From NCBI RefSeq assembly GCF_030413615.1, contig NZ_CP129236.1, positions 2,960,001 to 3,024,000 on the forward strand: a stretch of 64,000 nt of DNA, read 5' to 3'. Under the pieces are notes generated by a model. The model was given only the letters and a program-made list of their open reading frames with translations. It did not search any database and was not told the origin of the DNA. The number at the start of each line of letters is the position of its first letter. Position 1 is the stretch's first letter. Of the stretch, positions 16,852-25,198 are shown piece after piece. Source of the DNA: Planococcus shixiaomingii (lineage in GTDB: Bacteria; Bacillota; Bacilli; Bacillales_A; Planococcaceae). The position numbers and the translations under genes are program-made.

Positions 16852-17736
16852 TTATCGCAAGAAATCCATCAAACTTGGTTGAATGATCTTTGCTGAAGAA
16901 GCCAAGCTTGCTTGGTAGACGCTTTCTTCGCTTTTCAATTTGATGATTGCTTCTGCATAATCAAGATCTTCGATTTTCGAAAGCCGCGCTTCAAGATCGA
17001 TCATAGTATCTTGAATACGGTTTTCGATTGATTCTACTCGGTTGGACCGGGCACCGACTTCTGCAGCTGTTCCAAGCAAGCGGTCGATGCTGATATCAAT
17101 CGTTTCTAGTGAAACCGTGTTTTCTCCTGAACGCAAGCCCGCTGCTAAATCGCTTAACGTTTTAAACAAATTCCCTTCATCTTCAGATTTGCCGAAGATT
17201 TGATCTGCTGTAACGTTGACATCCACCGTTACACCTTCCCCGATCGTCACCAATTTCTTAGTGGCATCAAAAGAGTCCGTTAAGTAGGAATCCGCATTTG
17301 GAAACGGTGCTACATCCGTTTTCGTGCCATTAAATATATAGTTGTCATTGACTTTTGTATTGGCAAACTGACGAACTTGTTCGTTCAGTTGATCCACTTC
17401 AATGGCAATCGCTTCACGGTCGCTCGCCGACAAGGTGTCATTCGCTCCTTTGACCGCTAGCTCACGCGCGCGTTGCATGACGTTGACCACTTGATTGATC
17501 GTCTGATCGCTTTCATCCAACCACAACTTTGCTTCATCGACGTTGCGTTCGAATTGTTCATTCGCCGCAATGGTGCTTTTCAGATTCATCGCTTTGCTGA
17601 CGCCGTTGGGGTCATCGGATGGACGTGACAGCACTTTCCCCGATGCCACTTGGTTGTTCAGCTTCTCGAATCGGCTTAAGTTTTGGTTCATATGGCGCAC
17701 CGAATTTTGATGCATCATTTGTTGTGTAACTCTCAT
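16852..17736 (-). CDS. flgL: FlgL, hook-filament junction protein 2
   Basis: 294 residues from the ATG at 17736, eight bases after GGAGG; the longer reading from TTG at 17751 would start inside the ribosome site. The N-terminal flagellin-like helix contains QNLSRFEKLNNQVASGK and RPSDDP, and the C-terminal helix ends RLSKIEDLDYAEAIIKLK. FlgL joins the hook to the filament together with FlgK, encoded 10 bases after flgK ends. Confidence 0.95.
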   Translation of the reverse strand: MRVTQQMMHQNSVRHMNQNLSRFEKLNNQVASGKVLSRPSDDPNGVSKAMNLKSTIAANEQFERNVDEAKLWLDESDQTINQVVNVMQRARELAVKGANDTLSASDREAIAIEVDQLNEQVRQFANTKVNDNYIFNGTKTDVAPFPNADSYLTDSFDATKKLVTIGEGVTVDVNVTADQIFGKSEDEGNLFKTLSDLAAGLRSGENTVSLETIDISIDRLLGTAAEVGARSNRVESIENRIQDTMIDLEARLSKIEDLDYAEAIIKLKSEESVYQASLASSAKIIQPSLMDFLR

Positions 17737-17761
17737 TTTCTGTTCCTCCAATTAAGCCGAC

Positions 17762-19027
17762 TTATCGTCCCATTTGATTGATGATGACATCGAGCATTTG
17801 ATCTGTTGTGGATACGAACCGCGCCGCAGCACTGTAAGAATGTTGATACATAATCAAGTTCGCCATTTCTTCATCTAGTGATACGCCAGTAACGGACATG
17901 CGGCGGTTATCAGTCGCCAGTAATGCCGCTTCGTTGTTTTTAACGGAATTTGTTGCTGACTGGCTTTGCGCCCCTAATTCACTTACTAACGATTGGAAAG
18001 ACTTATTAACTTTTGAAACATCGCCATTAGCGTTTTGCGCCGGATTATCTTTGCTGATGGTCAAGTTGGCGTTCAACTCAGAGACTTTAAACGCCGCATT
18101 TTCTTTCGTGAAGAGGTTAGCCCCAGGTGCACTAGCAGCTGCCAAACCGTTAGCTGTAACAAACTGCTCCACTGTGTTCGCAAGTTCCGTTTGATATTTC
18201 CCAACGATTGCTTTCGACTCAATGATACCGGCCAGTTTTCCGCCGCTCGCTTCGCTGCCGTCTACAATCGAATCACTTTGAACATCGCCTTTGACGAGTT
18301 CTGTTCCAGCTGTCCCATCCGCTTTTCGCAAGCTGACGTTGTTTGTGCCGTCCGCATTAGCAGTTACTTTAATAGAAGCAAGTGTAGACAATTCCCCGAC
18401 AAGCAAGTCGCGTTTATCAAGCAAGTCGTTCGCTTGGTTGCCTGCTTTTTTAATGCTGCCGTTCAATTCTGCGATTTGCTTCACTAATTCATTGGCATCT
18501 CTAACAGTATTCGTTTGCTGCAGGTTTAAATCATCTATTGCATAAGTCATATCGCGGTCCATTGCCTGCGCCGTGTTGACAAATTCGATTGCCCGTTCTT
18601 TCAATACCGTCTGTGCGGCTGAACTTTTCGGCTCATTGGCAACATCTTGCCAAGCTGCCCATAACTTATCCATAGATGAACTAAGGCCAGTCTTGCTCGG
18701 TTCGTTGATGATCGTTTCAAGCCGGTCAAACGTTTGTTGTTTGACTTGCGATTCCCCAAGCGTTGATGCTTGATCATGATGTTGGCGGTCTAGAAAAACA
18801 TCTCTTACACGTGTTATTGAATCTAAGGAAACGCCGGTACCTAATTGGCCGCTCTTTCCGCCAGTTGTCCAAACATCCAGTGACGGTGTCGCGCTTGCGT
18901 TCACTTGTTGGCGTGAATAGCCTTTCGTATTCGCATTGGCGATATTTTGCCCTGTCGTTGTGATGCTTGCTTGAGTTACCGCTAATCCGCGTTTTCCAAG
19001 TTCTAATCCGTGAAATGTTGAAACCAT
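17762..19027 (-). CDS. flgK: FlgK, hook-filament junction protein 1
   Basis: A 421-residue protein with the conserved FlgK N-terminus (FHGLELGKRGLAVTQ, GQNIANANTKGYSRQQV) and C-terminus (VSLDEEMANLIMYQHSYSAA, DQMLDVIINQMGR). It is shorter than the B. subtilis protein (about 500 residues), with a reduced variable central region. It is exported by the flagellar system with FlgN as chaperone, encoded directly upstream. Confidence 0.96.
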   Translation of the reverse strand: MVSTFHGLELGKRGLAVTQASITTTGQNIANANTKGYSRQQVNASATPSLDVWTTGGKSGQLGTGVSLDSITRVRDVFLDRQHHDQASTLGESQVKQQTFDRLETIINEPSKTGLSSSMDKLWAAWQDVANEPKSSAAQTVLKERAIEFVNTAQAMDRDMTYAIDDLNLQQTNTVRDANELVKQIAELNGSIKKAGNQANDLLDKRDLLVGELSTLASIKVTANADGTNNVSLRKADGTAGTELVKGDVQSDSIVDGSEASGGKLAGIIESKAIVGKYQTELANTVEQFVTANGLAAASAPGANLFTKENAAFKVSELNANLTISKDNPAQNANGDVSKVNKSFQSLVSELGAQSQSATNSVKNNEAALLATDNRRMSVTGVSLDEEMANLIMYQHSYSAAARFVSTTDQMLDVIINQMGR

Positions 19028-19052
19028 GTTTTTTCCTTCCTTCTGCCATCAA

Positions 19053-19538
19053 TCAAGCTTTTGTATCAAAAAAGCCGCGGCTGCTAGTTTGTGATTTTTG
19101 TTGCGCTAGTGGAGATTGGTAATTGAAATTTTGATTTTTCGTTTTGGTTACTTGTTCAATCATGTGCTGAACAAAATTCATCGAGTCTTGCAAAAGCCGC
19201 TCATTAACACGGTTTTTCGCTTGCAGTTCGGCTATTACTTCTTGCAACGCCTCTATGCACGACCGCAACTCGTGTTTCATTTCTTTATCCGACAATACTT
19301 CGATGAATTGGCTGAACGAAAGGCCCGGATAGTTTTCCAACACTGCATTTACAAGCCGTTCGCGCTCTTGGTCTAATCGGCCAAGCTGCTTGATCAGCTT
19401 CGCTTCTTGTTTAACTAATAAATTCAACTCATTGATATTGCGTTCAATTAAAATCGTTTGTTTTTGTTCCGCAAAATCGATTAGTTGTTTTTGTATGACA
19501 ATCAGTTCATCTAATGTCTTTACGACCGATTGAAGCAT
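19053..19538 (-). CDS. flgN: FlgN, export chaperone for FlgK and FlgL
   Basis: A 161-residue, predominantly helical protein of the FlgN family (LIVIQKQLIDFAEQKQTIL in the N-terminal half). It lies between flgM and flgK as in B. subtilis (YvyG). FlgN binds the C-termini of the junction proteins FlgK and FlgL before export. Confidence 0.9.
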   Translation of the reverse strand: MLQSVVKTLDELIVIQKQLIDFAEQKQTILIERNINELNLLVKQEAKLIKQLGRLDQERERLVNAVLENYPGLSFSQFIEVLSDKEMKHELRSCIEALQEVIAELQAKNRVNERLLQDSMNFVQHMIEQVTKTKNQNFNYQSPLAQQKSQTSSRGFFDTKA

Positions 19539-19566
19539 CCGGCACCTTCCTTTTTAACACCCATTA

Positions 19567-19839
19567 CTACTTGCCGAACCAGAACTGAAACACTTTGTCG
19601 GCTACTTTTTCCGAATTGTTCACATAGTCTCCGGATTCGATCTGGGCTTTTAATAAATTGATTTTTTCTTGTCTCGCCGCATCAACTTCGTTCGTTTTTA
19701 CGAACATTTCTTTTGCCTGGCTTGAAATTTGCACTTGATCTTCCTTTTGTACCGGCTTGTTTTTTGCTGCCTGAGTGGCTTGCAGTTGTTTTTGATAAGA
19801 TTGAATAAAGGATGAACCTGTCGTTTTGTCTATATTCAT
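19567..19839 (-). CDS. flgM: FlgM, anti-sigma-D factor
   Basis: 90 residues from an ATG at 19839, with GGGCGGTGAAGG upstream; the reading frame stays open further up but that part overlaps yvyF. The C-terminal half (QISSQAKEMFVKT, ARQEKINLLKAQIESGDY, VADKVFQFW) is the sigma-binding FlgM segment. FlgM holds SigD inactive until the hook-basal body is complete. Its own operon is driven by a SigD-type promoter, a feedback loop. Confidence 0.94.
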   Translation of the reverse strand: MNIDKTTGSSFIQSYQKQLQATQAAKNKPVQKEDQVQISSQAKEMFVKTNEVDAARQEKINLLKAQIESGDYVNNSEKVADKVFQFWFGK

Positions 19840-19859
19840 GCCTTCACCGCCCTGTTGGT

Positions 19860-20291
19860 TTATTTGCTGTTCTTTACATGCCAATAGCCTCGCTCTTTAC
19901 GCGGCTGTTGTTTCTGAACCATGCTGTCAGTGACTTTTTCGCTTTTCAAGACGCGATTGACGTCAGTCGCAAAATCATCGAAGCACGTATTGCATAATAA
20001 TTGTTTTTTTATCATTTTACCACAACGCGAGCACGCGTAACCCAAGTTCGGGTAATCGTCGGCGAAGATGCGGCCTTCTCGAATAAACTCTGTCATTCGC
20101 TTACTGGAAACACCGGTAGCTTCAGTCACTTCCGCAATAGTAGCCATTCGGTTTTGATCGTTTTTCAAAAATTCGCTGACGCGTTCATAATCTTGCTCTA
20201 TATTTTTATAACAATCCAGGCAGTGATCGGTATGCACTTGCAAAAACAATCTGCCGCAAATGGTACAATTCTTTAAGCGGTTTGAATCCAT
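19860..20291 (-). CDS. yvyF: YvyF-family flagellar operon protein (zinc-ribbon)
   Basis: 143 residues from the ATG at 20291, with AGGTGAT upstream. It has an N-terminal cysteine cluster (CTICG, then CLDC) and a second one further on (CSRCGK, then CNTC), so it likely binds two zinc ions. A helix-turn-helix-like segment lies between them (IAEVTEATGVSSKRMTEFIR). It is the first gene of the yvyF-flgM-flgN-flgK-flgL operon. In B. subtilis YvyF has been connected with flagellar regulation, but its exact role is not clear from sequence. Confidence 0.9.
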   Translation of the reverse strand: MDSNRLKNCTICGRLFLQVHTDHCLDCYKNIEQDYERVSEFLKNDQNRMATIAEVTEATGVSSKRMTEFIREGRIFADDYPNLGYACSRCGKMIKKQLLCNTCFDDFATDVNRVLKSEKVTDSMVQKQQPRKERGYWHVKNSK

Positions 20292-20319
20292 ATGGATCAC
20301 CTGATGCTTTCTATTATTT

Positions 20320-20346
20320 ATATCGGCATAAGCCGCAAAAAGTTTA
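20320..20346 (-). promoter_or_regulatory. SigD-type promoter of yvyF-flgM-flgN-flgK-flgL
   Basis: On the minus strand TAAA, exactly 15 bases, then GCCGATAT, a perfect match to the SigD (sigma-28) consensus. It lies 28 bases upstream of the yvyF ATG and 14 bases past the fliL stop, so this operon can also be reached by read-through from motAB-fliL. Confidence 0.95.
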
Positions 20347-20359
20347 GCCTAAAACGAAA

Positions 20360-20776
20360 TTATTGTACTTTAAACTCGGTCACCAAAACGCGTTCGACTT
20401 TGCCGGATGACACCATCTTGTTGAGTTTCACATATAACTCTTCTTCGAGAAGGGTAATGCCGTCTTTTCCGACCATTTGTTCTTTAGTCATTCCGGCTAC
20501 CGTAGAAATAATGGCCGCGCGGATTTCAGGCGTTCGCTTTTCAGTTTCCTCTTTTGCTTTTTTACTATCCAGTTGGATATTGAATTGCACGATGCCGAAA
20601 TGGTCAGGCGTCGCCAAGTTCGTCGTGATAATATCCGTGTCGACACTGCGTTCTGCCAATTCTTCTGCAGATGGCTTTTTATCTGCCGCTTCGCCAGTCT
20701 TCATAAAATACAAGAACCCTCCGCCAGCTAGCAACGCTATGATAATAATGATGAGAATCATGTTTATTTTCCCCAT
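20360..20776 (-). CDS. fliL: FliL, stator-associated flagellar protein
   Basis: A 138-residue protein with a single N-terminal membrane anchor (about 5-24) and a FliL domain outside the membrane (FGIVQFNIQLDSKKAKEE, TLLEEELYVKLNKMVSSGKVERVLVTEFKVQ). GAGGTG precedes the ATG. In B. subtilis fliL is in the fla/che operon before fliM; here it is the third gene of a motA-motB-fliL group, next to the stator it stabilises. Confidence 0.93.
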   Translation of the reverse strand: MGKINMILIIIIIALLAGGGFLYFMKTGEAADKKPSAEELAERSVDTDIITTNLATPDHFGIVQFNIQLDSKKAKEETEKRTPEIRAAIISTVAGMTKEQMVGKDGITLLEEELYVKLNKMVSSGKVERVLVTEFKVQ

Positions 20777-20805
20777 GGGACACCTCTAAACGATTAATTT
20801 TCTTG

Positions 20806-21570
20806 TTACTGTTGGTAATTTGAAATCAATACTTCTACACGGCGATTTTCAGCGCGTCCCGCAGCAGTTTTGTTTGACTTGATCGGCTGATGTTCGCCGT
20901 AACCTGTGGCGCTGAACCGCTTTGGGTCCAACTTTTTGTTTTCTAAAATGATTTTCATGAAATTGATTGCCCTGGTTGAACTGAGTTCCCAGTTTGTCGG
21001 GAATTCGTCCAATTTTGTCGGAACATTATCAGTATGCCCTTCGATAAAGATATCCCGCGGCGGATCCGTAACGAGCAACCCCGAAATTTCCACCGCAATG
21101 GTTTTCGATTCTTTAGTGATATCCGCGCTGCCCGACTCGTATAAAACGCCTTCTTTGATCTTTAAGACCAAACCTTTTGCCGTCATCTCGGTTTGCAGCT
21201 TCGGATCTAATCCTTTTTCTTTAATGTAGCTTTCAATTTTCTTTTGAAGCTCACCAAGTTCTTTCTGGTCTTGAAGCCGGGAGATCTCTTCTTGGCTGCC
21301 TTTTTCTGGCTCATCCTCGCCAATTTTCGTTATTGGAGAAGTCTCTTTTGTCGTTTCGATAGCTGCTTGACTCTCCAAAACCCCGGCACCGCCTTGCAAC
21401 TCACTATTAAATGATTTGGAGATTTCTTCAAACTTTTTGGAATCCACTTCACTGGCCGCGAATAAAACAATAAATAATGCGAGCAAAAGCGTTAAAACAT
21501 CGGCATAAGGCAATAGCCACGCTTCATCCACATGTTCTTCATGCTTTTTTTTACGCTTCAACTTGAGCAC
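20806..21570 (-). CDS. motB: MotB, flagellar stator protein
   Basis: A 254-residue protein with one N-terminal transmembrane helix carrying the ion-binding Asp (LLPYADVLTLLLALFIVLFA), a linker, and a C-terminal OmpA-like peptidoglycan-binding domain with FIEGHTDNVPT and RFSATGYGEHQP. It anchors the stator to the wall. The frame starts with GTG at 21570, overlapping motA by 20 bases; a TTG at codon 4 is an alternative start. Whether the stator uses protons or sodium cannot be decided by eye. Confidence 0.95.
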   Translation of the reverse strand: MLKLKRKKKHEEHVDEAWLLPYADVLTLLLALFIVLFAASEVDSKKFEEISKSFNSELQGGAGVLESQAAIETTKETSPITKIGEDEPEKGSQEEISRLQDQKELGELQKKIESYIKEKGLDPKLQTEMTAKGLVLKIKEGVLYESGSADITKESKTIAVEISGLLVTDPPRDIFIEGHTDNVPTKLDEFPTNWELSSTRAINFMKIILENKKLDPKRFSATGYGEHQPIKSNKTAAGRAENRRVEVLISNYQQ

Positions 21571-22348
21571 CTACTCCGTCCGGCTCATCCAGTTCACGAT
21601 CTTTCGCCGGCAAATACGTCATCAGTTTTTCTTCAACCACACGGGCCGGAAGTCCGCTTTGTACGGCTAATAACCCCTCAAGCATAATCAACTTCGTTCT
21701 TACTTCTTGTTCGGATTTTCGCTTTAGTTTGTTGGCGAATGGATGCCACAATACATAACCCATGAAAATACCGAACAATGTTGCAATAAAGGCCGCGGAG
21801 ATCGATTTCCCAAGAAGCGCAATATCGTCTAAATGTCCGAGTGCGGAGACAAGCCCGATAACGGCACCCAATACACCAAGTGTCGGCGAGTAGGTCCCCG
21901 CTTGCGAGAAGATTTTCGCGCCAAGTTCATGGCGTTCTTCCATAGCCGCAATTTCCTCTTCCATTAATTCACGGATTTGTTCTTGCGATTGCCCGTCTAC
22001 TACCATTTTCAAGCCACGCTTCAAAAATGCATCTTCCACTTCTTCTGAACGCGCTTCTAGCGACAAAAGCCCTTCTTTTCGAGCCACCATGGCCCATTCT
22101 GTAAACATCGGAATCATGTCTTTAATCGGCACTAGTTTCAAGTCGGTAAAAATAACTTTAAAAAGTGTCGGTACTTTCTTCACTTCGTTCATCGGAAATG
22201 CCACTAAAATACATGCGACCGTTCCACCCATAATGATGACCAGTGCGGCTGGATTGTATAAAGCGATCGGGCTTGACCCTTTTAAAATCATCCCGCCGAT
22301 CAGTACAACAAAACCGAGTATTACGCCTATTCCTGATGTCTTATCCAC
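21551..22348 (-). CDS. motA: MotA, flagellar stator ion channel
   Basis: A 265-residue protein with four membrane segments, two near the N-terminus and two near 145-200, separated by a charged cytoplasmic loop that contacts FliG. It contains the MotA/ExbB region PTLGVLGAVIGLV. It begins with GTG at 22348 behind GAGGG. The gene is 36 bases after fliS with no terminator between, so it is probably in one transcript with flaG-fliD-fliT-fliS. Confidence 0.95.
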   Translation of the reverse strand: MDKTSGIGVILGFVVLIGGMILKGSSPIALYNPAALVIIMGGTVACILVAFPMNEVKKVPTLFKVIFTDLKLVPIKDMIPMFTEWAMVARKEGLLSLEARSEEVEDAFLKRGLKMVVDGQSQEQIRELMEEEIAAMEERHELGAKIFSQAGTYSPTLGVLGAVIGLVSALGHLDDIALLGKSISAAFIATLFGIFMGYVLWHPFANKLKRKSEQEVRTKLIMLEGLLAVQSGLPARVVEEKLMTYLPAKDRELDEPDGVGAQVEA

Positions 22349-22384
22349 ACCAAAACCCTCATTTCAATCTTTAATCACGCTTGA

Positions 22385-22762
22385 TTATTTTCCTTTTGCG
22401 AGCCCCATTGCCTCTTTCCACGTATCGCGCATGTCGCGTGTATAGGCTTCGACTTCTTCTAATATCTCTACATCATTTTTTGTATTGGCTTCAACCAAGC
22501 GCGTATACATATATTCATATAACTGATCCATATTTTTTGAGATTTCAATATCAAGATCCAGCGTAGCGCGCAGTTCCTGCACAATGTTCTGGGCTTTGAT
22601 GATATTGGTATTTTTTTCTTGAAAATTCTTTTCAAGCATCGCTCGTTTCGCCATTTTGATAAATTTGACACAGCCGTTATACAGCATAAGCGTCAATTCC
22701 TGCGGTGAAGCGGTGAACACTGAATTTTGCTGATACGCCTGATAAGGATTGATTGTTGACAT
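22385..22762 (-). CDS. fliS: FliS, flagellin export chaperone
   Basis: A 125-residue helical protein with the FliS opening (NPYQAYQQNSVFTASPQELTL, shown in part as YQQNSVFTASPQELTLMLYN), and a second conserved helix (IVQELRATLDLDIEISKNMD). AGGAGG precedes the ATG. FliS binds the C-terminus of flagellin to prevent early polymerisation, and also contacts FliW in B. subtilis. Confidence 0.96.
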   Translation of the reverse strand: MSTINPYQAYQQNSVFTASPQELTLMLYNGCVKFIKMAKRAMLEKNFQEKNTNIIKAQNIVQELRATLDLDIEISKNMDQLYEYMYTRLVEANTKNDVEILEEVEAYTRDMRDTWKEAMGLAKGK

Positions 22763-22779
22763 GGTGATCCTCCTGTAAG

Positions 22780-23169
22780 TTAGTTCCGTTTATCGATAAA
22801 AGATCCATCTGTCGCTGTCGTTTGATAAGCGCCAATGTACTTTTTCGATACTTGTTTTGTTTGGCTGATCCGTTTCATCTGCTGGGAGAATGACTCGTAC
22901 AAATTGTTGATCAGCGGCTGCAGCTTATGCTCTATTTCCTGCAATTGCTTAATTATCTTTTGGTCTTGTTCTGACCACTGAAAGGCTTTAGTTTGAATAA
23001 AAGCGTCTAACCGCTCTATTGCCTGCCCTCTTCTTTCAAAAAGCGCTGGAATTTCTTCCAAACTGTCTTCTTCGTTCTCATTCATATTCGACCGAATTGT
23101 TTGAGCTTGGCCGAAAACTTCTTCAGTCAGCGCCAACAATTCGCTTAACTCATGTTGATAGCCGTTCAT
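22780..23169 (-). CDS. fliT: FliT-like export chaperone for FliD
   Basis: 129 residues from an ATG at 23169 that overlaps the fliD stop (TAATG). It is a small, Gln/Glu-rich, all-helical protein. The family match is mostly by size, helical pattern (LLALTEEVFGQAQTIRSN, IIKQLQEIEHKLQPLINNLY) and position between fliD and fliS, where B. subtilis has fliT. FliT holds the filament cap protein FliD before export. Confidence 0.8.
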   Translation of the reverse strand: MNGYQHELSELLALTEEVFGQAQTIRSNMNENEEDSLEEIPALFERRGQAIERLDAFIQTKAFQWSEQDQKIIKQLQEIEHKLQPLINNLYESFSQQMKRISQTKQVSKKYIGAYQTTATDGSFIDKRN

Positions 23170-24665
23170 TATGCGCCACCAAACATATTTTGCTGCATCC
23201 ACGTGCTTTGCGAATTCATTTGGCTCATCGCTTTTTCCATAGCCGTGAACTGTTTCCAGTAGCGGTCTTCAATTCGGACAAGCTTATCTTGCCAGCGAGT
23301 AATTTCTTGGTTCATTTGTTTAATTTTTTTGGAAATAGTACTGTTGTCGACTGAGCTTGATAGACTACCGGCTTGACCACTTAGTTTTGAAACAATTTCG
23401 TTGAGTTTCGCATACACCTTATCGCCAACGCCTACTCCATCGCCAGCAGCATTTTTATAAACAAATAAATTCATCACTTCATCGGGTTTATTCGTTAACG
23501 CTTCTTTTAACTTAGCTTCGTTAATAAATAGTTTTCCACCTTCTGTATACGCGCCTGTATTAATACCGATTTGCGAAAGATGTTTGAAGTTCCCATCCGG
23601 AATTTCTCCTACTTCATCCATGAAGGCACGGCGCAAGTCTTGTACAGCTTTCTTCAAAAGTGGATCATTTCGTAGTAACCCGCTTCTCGCTTTTTCTTCC
23701 CATAGTTCGATTTCTTTATCAGACATATCTTTCTTTTGCTCGTCTGATAAAGGCTTAAAATCAGGATAACGTTTTTCCACTAGCTGCTTTTCTAAATCAG
23801 CGATGGTCTTGTTATAGCTTTCCACAAAATTCTTGATCATTTCGAGTGGCTTTTCTGGATTTGATTGTACGGTGATTGTAGATGCAGTAGTACTCGCTGC
23901 GACCATATTGATTATTAAGCCATTGACTGTTGTTTTATTCGTGATCAAATTTTCGATCTTCACACCATCGAACTCGATCGCTCCATATTTCGCAGTATCT
24001 GTTGTCATTTCAACTGCTCCATTATTGATCACTTTGTCAGCTAAAGCTTTAGCTGCTGCTGGATCCGCACCATCAAATGTCATCTTAAAGTTCTGGTCTG
24101 CCCCCATCTCTTTAGAAGAAATGAAAAATCTTGATGTTGTGTTGTCAAAATTAGCACGCAGTTCCGGTTTTCCGCCTATTGTGGCATCTTGGATTGCTTT
24201 TGCAACTTTTTCAAAGGTCATGTCAGCAGTAATAGGAACAGATGTTTCTCCAGCTCCATTTGAAATTTTAATTGTACCCGCAAGGCCGATCACGTCTGTA
24301 GATTTTGCCTTCTCTGTTGCTGATTTCATAACAGCTTCGGTTGAATTGAATTTCGCTGCAGTCGCTAGGCTAATAACTTTTACTGAATAAGAACCGCTTA
24401 CTGCTTTAGCCGTAGTCTCTACCGTAGCACTTGATGGATTTGAAGATGTTGCACTATAAGCATTAAAAGAAGACTGGAATCGCAAGTTGCTAGCGCTTGT
24501 ACGCAATGTGGAAAATGCTAAGTTCTTTTCGCGCATTGCTGACTGCTGCCATTCGGTGAATGTTTTTTGCTGAGTTAATTTGTCTAATGGCATTTTTTGT
24601 ACTGCCATCATTTCTTTGATTAACGAATCCGTGTCGATCCCTGATGCTAAACCGCCTATTCGCAA
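23169..24665 (-). CDS. fliD: FliD, filament cap protein
   Basis: A 498-residue protein with the FliD N-terminus (GGLASGIDTDSLIKEMM, KMPLDKLTQQKTFTEWQ) and C-terminal helix (MNQEITRWQDKLVRIEDRYW). It begins with TTG at 24665, nine bases after GGAG. FliD sits at the filament tip and guides flagellin insertion. The length is typical for Bacilli. Confidence 0.95.
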   Translation of the reverse strand: MRIGGLASGIDTDSLIKEMMAVQKMPLDKLTQQKTFTEWQQSAMREKNLAFSTLRTSASNLRFQSSFNAYSATSSNPSSATVETTAKAVSGSYSVKVISLATAAKFNSTEAVMKSATEKAKSTDVIGLAGTIKISNGAGETSVPITADMTFEKVAKAIQDATIGGKPELRANFDNTTSRFFISSKEMGADQNFKMTFDGADPAAAKALADKVINNGAVEMTTDTAKYGAIEFDGVKIENLITNKTTVNGLIINMVAASTTASTITVQSNPEKPLEMIKNFVESYNKTIADLEKQLVEKRYPDFKPLSDEQKKDMSDKEIELWEEKARSGLLRNDPLLKKAVQDLRRAFMDEVGEIPDGNFKHLSQIGINTGAYTEGGKLFINEAKLKEALTNKPDEVMNLFVYKNAAGDGVGVGDKVYAKLNEIVSKLSGQAGSLSSSVDNSTISKKIKQMNQEITRWQDKLVRIEDRYWKQFTAMEKAMSQMNSQSTWMQQNMFGGA

Positions 24666-24691
24666 AGTGATTCACTCCATTCTTGAAAATT

Positions 24692-25033
24692 TTATATACG
24701 ATCGTCTATAACTAACCCAGACAATTCCATCATTGAAGCGTACATGTCCAGGAATTTCTTATGCGGAATTTCTTTCAATACTTCATCCGTATTGGAATCG
24801 ACCAATTGGACATAATAGACATTCAGTTTTTCATGCAGCTGATATTTTAATTCAGTAGTGGATTGCTCTAAAAACTTATTCATGCTTTCCACTTTATCTA
24901 TAAGCTTTTCTTTCGGATATTGTTCAATTAGCTCATCAAGTTGTTTTTCAGATTTCTCTTGTATCGGTTTAATCGGCTTAACAGCCTCAACCTTTTGCGG
25001 ATAAATAACAACGGGTGTATGTCTCACTTCCAT
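24692..25033 (-). CDS. flaG: FlaG family protein
   Basis: 113 residues from the ATG at 25033, preferred over an upstream in-frame start at 25156 because AAGGGGAG lies nine bases before it and the SigD promoter overlaps the longer version. The C-terminal half has FlaG features (LKYQLHEKLNVYYVQLVD, VLKEIPHKKFLDMYASMMEL). FlaG proteins influence filament length. It heads the flaG-fliD-fliT-fliS-motA-motB-fliL series. Confidence 0.9.
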   Translation of the reverse strand: MEVRHTPVVIYPQKVEAVKPIKPIQEKSEKQLDELIEQYPKEKLIDKVESMNKFLEQSTTELKYQLHEKLNVYYVQLVDSNTDEVLKEIPHKKFLDMYASMMELSGLVIDDRI

Positions 25034-25123
25034 CGGTAGCACTCCCCTTAATTTCTGTACGTAAGCGGTTGAGATGAGGCAGTACGCTCTTGGAGACAAT
25101 TCAACCGTTAGCTCTATCTTAGT

Positions 25124-25150
25124 TATCGGCAGAAGTAGCCAAAATTTTAA
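25124..25150 (-). promoter_or_regulatory. SigD-type promoter of flaG-fliD-fliT-fliS
   Basis: Minus strand TAAA, 15 bases, GCCGATAA: one mismatch from the SigD consensus, with optimal spacing. It lies about 90 bases upstream of the flaG ATG and just below the terminator of the preceding gene. Confidence 0.9.
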
Positions 25151-25160
25151 CGGCATTTAA

Positions 25161-25194
25161 CAAAAAATAAAACCGATTCAATTAAGAATCGGTT
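25161..25194 (-). terminator. Terminator of the cell-wall hydrolase gene
   Basis: Minus strand AACCGATTC, six-base loop, GAATCGGTT, then TTATTTTTT, starting five bases after the hydrolase stop codon. Confidence 0.9.
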
Positions 25195-25198
25195 CGAG

